A DNA stretch of 8,377 nt from NCBI GenBank assembly GCA_036771375.1, contig DAIPHL010000104.1, positions 1 to 8,377 of the forward strand. Reading direction: 5' to 3'. This DNA is from DAIPHL01 sp036771375. GTDB lineage: Bacteria; Synergistota; Synergistia; Synergistales; Synergistaceae. Below are positions 4,734 to 8,377 of this stretch, one piece after another (positions within the stretch are counted from its first letter, which is position 1; the number at the start of each line of letters is the position of its first letter). The notes beneath the pieces are model-generated. The model saw only the letters and a list, made by a program, of their open reading frames with translations, did no database searches and was not told where the DNA came from. The position numbers and the translations under genes are program-made.

Positions 4734-5745
4734 GCCTGCGTATCTCGTCTTTCATCAGGTCGAGCGCCTCCGGCAGGTTCTTTTCTATCGTGCAACCCGC
4801 CGCCAGATCATGCCCGCCCCCTCCGAAAGAGGCGGCGATCTCCCTCGCACTGAACGGCTCTTTCGTCCTCAGGCTCACTCGTACATTCTCTCCGTTGCCG
4901 GTGCAGAACACGGCAAGAAGGACTCCCTTGATCCTCAGAAGAAAATTCACCAGGCTCTCCGTGTCGGCGCGGGTCGTTCCCGTCTCGTCGAAATCGGCGG
5001 CATCGAGCCAGAAAGAAGCGGCGATTCCGCTTTCGAATAGCTCCGTGCGTGAAAAAGCCCTGCCCCAGAGGCGGAGGATATCTCCCGAGAGGTTGGAGTC
5101 CAAAAGCGTGGTGATACGAGATGGAGAAGCGCCCGCACAAATCAGCTTTCCCGCACATTCATGGCTTCGTTCGGACACCGAGGCGTAGCTGAAACAGCCG
5201 TTGTCCGTCACCATGGATACGTAGAGCGCGGTCGCCTCGTCCTCCGAAAGCTCCCAGTCGAGGGCCTCCAACAGATCCAGGATCATCTCGCCGGTCGCGG
5301 AAGCGTCGGGGTCGACCCAGTTCACCGTCCCGTACATCGTGTTGTCACCGTGATGGTCGATGTTGATGATCGTGTGACGAGAGCTCTCCTCGGCGAGCCA
5401 CGCGACGGATCGATCCAAACCGCTTGTGTCGACGCAGACGATGAGCGCTCCGGAGGGAAGGTCGCCCGGGTTCTCGGTCAGATCTTCGTAGCCGATCTCT
5501 CCGAGCATGAATTCGTACCGCCGGGGTACGGGATCCTTTCCTCCGCAACGGACGTTTTTTCCCATTTTTCTTCCTACGGAGACCAGGGTAAAAAGGCAGC
5601 CGAGGGTATCTCCGTCCGGCTTTTCATGACAGACGACCAGCCAATCGTCTTTTTCGGCGAGAAAACGAGCGACTCCAGCCGCCTCGCGTTTTCTCTTTTC
5701 GGCGGTCGCCGACGAGGTCTCTGCGCGATTATTCCCTTTTTCCAT
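4702..5745 (-). CDS. nrnA: DHH/DHHA1 phosphoesterase, NrnA-type oligoribonuclease / pAp phosphatase
   Basis: A 347-residue cytoplasmic protein of the DHH superfamily. Motif I is H40-E-K-P-D44-G-D46, motif II V-D106-T-S, motif III D130-H-H, motif IV T-D181-N-G; these place the metal-binding residues. The C-terminal DHHA1 substrate domain ends with F-G-G-G-G-H-D-L-A-A-G (307-317). NrnA degrades short RNA oligonucleotides from the 5' end and dephosphorylates 3'-phosphoadenosine 5'-phosphate. Its place between rbfA and truB is the usual one for this gene. About 25 charged residues precede the first strand. The ATG at 5745 overlaps the rbfA end by 17 bases and has only a weak GGA upstream, which suggests coupling to rbfA. 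Related c-di-AMP phosphodiesterases of the GdpP type have added membrane/PAS domains that are absent here, so NrnA is preferred. Confidence 0.94.
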   Translation of the reverse strand: MEKGNNRAETSSATAEKRKREAAGVARFLAEKDDWLVVCHEKPDGDTLGCLFTLVSVGRKMGKNVRCGGKDPVPRRYEFMLGEIGYEDLTENPGDLPSGALIVCVDTSGLDRSVAWLAEESSRHTIINIDHHGDNTMYGTVNWVDPDASATGEMILDLLEALDWELSEDEATALYVSMVTDNGCFSYASVSERSHECAGKLICAGASPSRITTLLDSNLSGDILRLWGRAFSRTELFESGIAASFWLDAADFDETGTTRADTESLVNFLLRIKGVLLAVFCTGNGENVRVSLRTKEPFSAREIAASFGGGGHDLAAGCTIEKNLPEALDLMKDEIRRHVERRRTVAE

Positions 5746-6085
5746 CTTTTTCCATGACCCTGTCTATCAGGACGTCCATCGAACGCGCCCGTTTCTCCGA
5801 GTCGTCGTACAGGAAGTGCAGTTCGGGAATTTTTCGTATGTGCATCGCCTTTCCAAGCCTCCCTCGCAACGCTCCCGAGACTCTTTCCAAAATGCGGAGG
5901 ACCTCGTCCTTTCTCGATTCGTCGAGCAGCGTAAAATAAACCTTGGCGTGTCCGAGATCGCGGGAACAGTCCACGTCCGTCAAAATGGCCTCCCGCGCGG
6001 TTTCGTCTTTCACTTCGCTCGCCAACAGCTCCGCGATGAGTCTCAGAAACTCCTTGTTGAGCCGTTCGATCCTAAACGTCACCAT
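5729..6085 (-). CDS. rbfA: Ribosome-binding factor A
   Basis: A 118-residue KH-fold protein that binds the 30S subunit near helix 1 of 16S rRNA during late maturation and cold adaptation. The start M-V-T-F-R-I-E-R-L-N, the V-D-C-S-R-D-L-G-H-A-K-V-Y-F strand region (38-51) and the I-R-K-I-P-E-L-H-F-x-Y-D-D-S signature (82-95) followed by a short helix with L-I-D are all typical; the length is normal. ATG 6085 has AGGTG (6093-6097) 7 bases upstream. It overlaps the preceding DUF503 gene by 14 bases and nrnA by 17. Its position after infB is a near-universal bacterial arrangement. Confidence 0.96.
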   Translation of the reverse strand: MVTFRIERLNKEFLRLIAELLASEVKDETAREAILTDVDCSRDLGHAKVYFTLLDESRKDEVLRILERVSGALRGRLGKAMHIRKIPELHFLYDDSEKRARSMDVLIDRVMEKDGKRE

Positions 6086-6383
6086 ACGAAAACACCTCTC
6101 GATGAGCGCTCAGCATCTCGAACGCTCCCTCTTCTTCGGTTCTCTCCATAAAGGAAACGATCTGGTCCATTCTCTGCTCCATCTCCCGATGCGACGATCC
6201 ACAGCAGGTTACAGCAAGATCGGCCTCGTTCCACACGCCATCGGGTCCCAAATCCGCCGTCGAGAGGTTGAAATGTCTTTTCACCCGTTCCGAAAGGGAG
6301 CGCACCACCTGTCGCCGATCCTTGAGGCTCGCAGCGTCGTACAGATGCAGGGAAAAGTGCGCGACTCCGATCCAAAACTTCAT
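6072..6383 (-). CDS. DUF503 / YlxP-like protein
   Basis: A 103-residue protein of the DUF503 family (YlxP in Bacillus), found between infB and rbfA in many bacteria. Recognisable features are the N-terminal strand MKFWIGVAHFSLHL, the conserved S-L-K-D-R-R-Q-V-V-R-S-L helix start (19-30), a basic K-R-H-F-N segment and the W-N-E-A-D-L-A-V-x-C-C strand. Its biochemical function is not firmly known; the small ferredoxin-like fold and the fixed context suggest a role in translation or ribosome assembly. ATG 6383 lies 27 bases after the infB stop without a good ribosome-binding site in that gap, and the end overlaps rbfA by 14 bases. Confidence 0.9.
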   Translation of the reverse strand: MKFWIGVAHFSLHLYDAASLKDRRQVVRSLSERVKRHFNLSTADLGPDGVWNEADLAVTCCGSSHREMEQRMDQIVSFMERTEEEGAFEMLSAHREVFSYGDV

Positions 6384-6410
6384 CGTTCGAAAAGAGCCGG
6401 TCCGCCGACA

Positions 6411-8377
6411 TCAGATGTCGAGGGTCTTCTTCTCCGAAAGGATCTCGTAGGCCTCCACGATGTCCCCCTCCCGGAAGTCCTGGAAACCGGAGAAGCTGAG
6501 ACCACACTCGTTGCCGGAGGCAATCTCCCGGACATCCTCCTTGAAATGTCTCAGACCGGAGAGACCGCCGTCCCAGACGACAACCCCGTCCCGGACGACC
6601 CGGACCTTCGTGCTGCGTTTGATGACGCCCTCCTGCACGAAACAGCCTGCGATGCGCCCGATCTTGGGTATCTTGAAGGAAGCCCGGACCTCCGCTTGGC
6701 CAAGGATGTTCTCGTGCAGCACGGGGGCGAGGATTCCTTCGAGGGCGGCCTTTATGTCCTCCTGCATGTCGTAAATGACCCGGTACATGCGAATCTGTAC
6801 ATTTTCCGACTCGCTCAGCTTCTTGGCGTTGGAGTCCGGACGCACGTTGAAGCCGATGATGATCGCATTCGAAACGGAGGCGAGCGTGACGTCGGATTCG
6901 GAGATCCTGCCGACTCCCTCGTGGACGATGTTGATCCCGACTTCCTCCGTGCTCATCTTCATCAACGTGGCGTGAAAGGCCTCCAGGGAACCCTGTACAT
7001 CGCACTTGAGGACCACGTTCAGGTGCGGGATATCCTCGCTCTGCATCTGGTCGTACAGCTCCTCCAGCGTCATCCGCGAGCGGGAGCGCGTCGCCTCCTG
7101 GTCTTTTTTCGCCGCGCTCTCCACCATCTCGCGCGCTTCTCGTTCCGTGGCAAAGATGTGGAACGACTCGCCAGGAAGGGGAACGCTCTCCAGGCCGAGG
7201 ATTTCAACCGGCGTGCTCGGACCGGCCGAGGCGATCTGCTTGCCCGTGTCGTCGAGCATCGCCCTGATCTTGCCCCACGACGTCTGGGTCGCGACGATGT
7301 TTCCTTTGGCCAGGGTCCCCTGCAACACGATCACGGTGGCGACGGAGCCCTTTCCCTTGTCGAGGTTCGCCTCCACCACGATGCCCTCCGCGTCGACTGT
7401 CTCCGACGCCTTGAGCTCCGCCATCTCGGCCACCAGCAGAATCATTTCGAGAAGCTGATCCACCCCGGTGCCGATCTTCGCGGCGACCTCCACCATGATG
7501 GTGTCTCCGCCCCACTCCTCCGGGGCGAGCCCGTAGTCGGAGAGCTGCTGGCGAACCCGCTCCGGCTTGGCGTCCGGCTTGTCGATCTTGTTGATCGCCA
7601 CGATGATCGGGACGCCGGCCGCCTTGGCGTGATTCATGGCCTCCAAGGTCTGGGGTTTGACTCCGTCGTCCGCCGCGACGACCAAAACGGCGATGTCCGT
7701 GACGCTCGCGCCGCGGGCGCGCATGGCGGTGAATGCCTCGTGCCCGGGCGTGTCGAGAAAGACGATGTCGTTGCCGTTGCAATTGACCTTGTATGCGCCG
7801 ATATGCTGCGTGATCCCTCCGGCCTCCCCTTCGGAGACCCGCGTCTTACGTATGAAATCCAACAGGGTCGTCTTTCCGTGGTCCACATGCCCCATGACCG
7901 TGACGATCGGCGGACGGAGCTTCGCGTCCGGCGCGGCAACGCCGCCTTTTCTATCCCATGCCTTCGCTTTTTGATCCACGGCCTTCTGCGCAGGTTTCTG
8001 TTGTTTGATCGCCTCATCCTCGGCGGGGGAGTCATCCTCCATCGACACGTCACAGCGAAAGGCCTCGCAGATCGCGAGGATGGCGTCGTCGTTCGGCACT
8101 GCGTTTGCAGGAACCATGAAACCCGCGTCCAAAAGGACCTTTACGACCTCGGCCGGAGACTTGCCCATTTTCTTTGCGATATCTCCGACGGTATCCGAGG
8201 GGCGGACGCCGATCGTTTTCGCCGGTTTCTCCTCAACCCGTCCCTTCATCGCCGTGGACGGCGCTTTTCCGCCCGCTTCACTTTCCTTGCAGACGTTTTC
8301 CACCAACTGGGCCGTCTCCATATCGATGGAACTCATGTGCGATTTTACCCCGACCCCGAGATCGGTCAGCGCCGACC
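6411..8377 (-). CDS. infB: Translation initiation factor IF-2, N-terminus beyond the right edge
   Basis: The GTPase that delivers initiator fMet-tRNA to the 30S subunit and promotes subunit joining. Counting from the Met at 8336: a second IF2_N subdomain (about 40-93, with D-I-A-K-K-M-G-K-S-P-A-E-V-V-K-x-L-L), a short charged linker (about 96-140), then the G domain with G1 G-H-V-D-H-G-K-T-T (149-157), G2 G-G-I-T-Q-H-I-G-A-Y, G3 D-T-P-G-H-E-A-F (195-202) and G4 N-K-I-D (249-252); G5 reads A-A-K where S-A-K is usual. Domains II, III and the C-terminal fMet-tRNA-binding domain follow, complete to the stop. The frame is open upstream of 8336 to the edge, reading L-T-D-L-G-V-G-V-K-S-H-M-S-S-I-D, which is the end of the first IF2_N subdomain; hence 8336 is internal and the gene is 5'-truncated by the window. 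Confidence 0.98.
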   Translation of the reverse strand, partial: SALTDLGVGVKSHMSSIDMETAQLVENVCKESEAGGKAPSTAMKGRVEEKPAKTIGVRPSDTVGDIAKKMGKSPAEVVKVLLDAGFMVPANAVPNDDAILAICEAFRCDVSMEDDSPAEDEAIKQQKPAQKAVDQKAKAWDRKGGVAAPDAKLRPPIVTVMGHVDHGKTTLLDFIRKTRVSEGEAGGITQHIGAYKVNCNGNDIVFLDTPGHEAFTAMRARGASVTDIAVLVVAADDGVKPQTLEAMNHAKAAGVPIIVAINKIDKPDAKPERVRQQLSDYGLAPEEWGGDTIMVEVAAKIGTGVDQLLEMILLVAEMAELKASETVDAEGIVVEANLDKGKGSVATVIVLQGTLAKGNIVATQTSWGKIRAMLDDTGKQIASAGPSTPVEILGLESVPLPGESFHIFATEREAREMVESAAKKDQEATRSRSRMTLEELYDQMQSEDIPHLNVVLKCDVQGSLEAFHATLMKMSTEEVGINIVHEGVGRISESDVTLASVSNAIIIGFNVRPDSNAKKLSESENVQIRMYRVIYDMQEDIKAALEGILAPVLHENILGQAEVRASFKIPKIGRIAGCFVQEGVIKRSTKVRVVRDGVVVWDGGLSGLRHFKEDVREIASGNECGLSFSGFQDFREGDIVEAYEILSEKKTLDI

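Noticed and set aside
4155..5188. Long plus-strand frames opposite truB and nrnA
   Set aside because: No motifs or ribosome-binding support, and biased Arg/Ser/Pro composition as expected of antisense shadows of GC-rich genes.
6079..7005. 308-codon minus-strand frame overlapping the end of infB, DUF503 and rbfA
   Set aside because: An Arg/Gly-rich shadow frame produced by GC-rich codons; it conflicts with three well-recognised genes.
1..8377. CRISPR arrays, riboswitches, insertion sequences, rRNA
   Set aside because: No regularly spaced repeats, no transposase motifs, no terminal inverted repeats and no recognised riboswitch or rRNA core were seen on either strand; ribF here has no room for an FMN riboswitch because it overlaps truB.

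Overview
The window looks like a bacterial chromosome, joining a conserved housekeeping operon (right two-thirds, all minus strand) to a decayed prophage end (left quarter). The order infB - DUF503 - rbfA - nrnA - truB - ribF is the classic translation/ribosome-maturation cluster of bacteria. A small Thermotoga-type ferredoxin at its end suggests an anaerobe. The overall flavour would fit Synergistota or an anaerobic Firmicutes relative, but this is a guess from gene content and was not tested.

Layout. 1-939 (minus) is the C-terminal part of a phage minor capsid protein with an HEWGH zinc-peptidase-like motif; it runs off the left edge. 905-1298 (minus) is a phage small-terminase remnant broken by two frameshifts and joined directly to the capsid fragment, so the terminase large subunit and portal genes expected between them are missing. 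1342-2072 (plus) is an intact HicA/HicB toxin-antitoxin operon with its own promoter and a perfect 20-bp palindrome between the -35 and -10 boxes. 2125-2337 (minus) is a fragment of the arm-binding domain of a P4-type tyrosine integrase. 2331-2442 has no gene that I can support. 2443-2627 holds a rho-independent terminator, a CAU-anticodon tRNA (probably tRNA-Ile2) and its promoter, all minus.

From 2612 to the right edge the minus strand is tightly packed: ferredoxin (2612-2800), ribF (2827-3804), truB (3801-4733), nrnA (4702-5745), rbfA (5729-6085), DUF503/YlxP (6072-6383) and infB (6411 past the right edge). Most neighbours overlap by 4 to 32 bases, which indicates one transcript with coupled translation, entered from the infB side. 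The infB frame stays open through the right edge and matches the IF2 N-terminal domain, so the Met at 8336 is internal and the true start is outside the window.

Functionally, infB, rbfA and truB act on translation initiation, 30S maturation and tRNA pseudouridylation; nrnA clears short oligonucleotides and pAp; ribF makes FMN and FAD; the ferredoxin is an electron carrier. The left part is best read as an integrative element that entered beside the tRNA and decayed by deletion and frameshift, while its addiction module stayed intact. I found no clear novel system. The points most worth checking are the fused packaging/capsid remnant and the intact hicAB operator.
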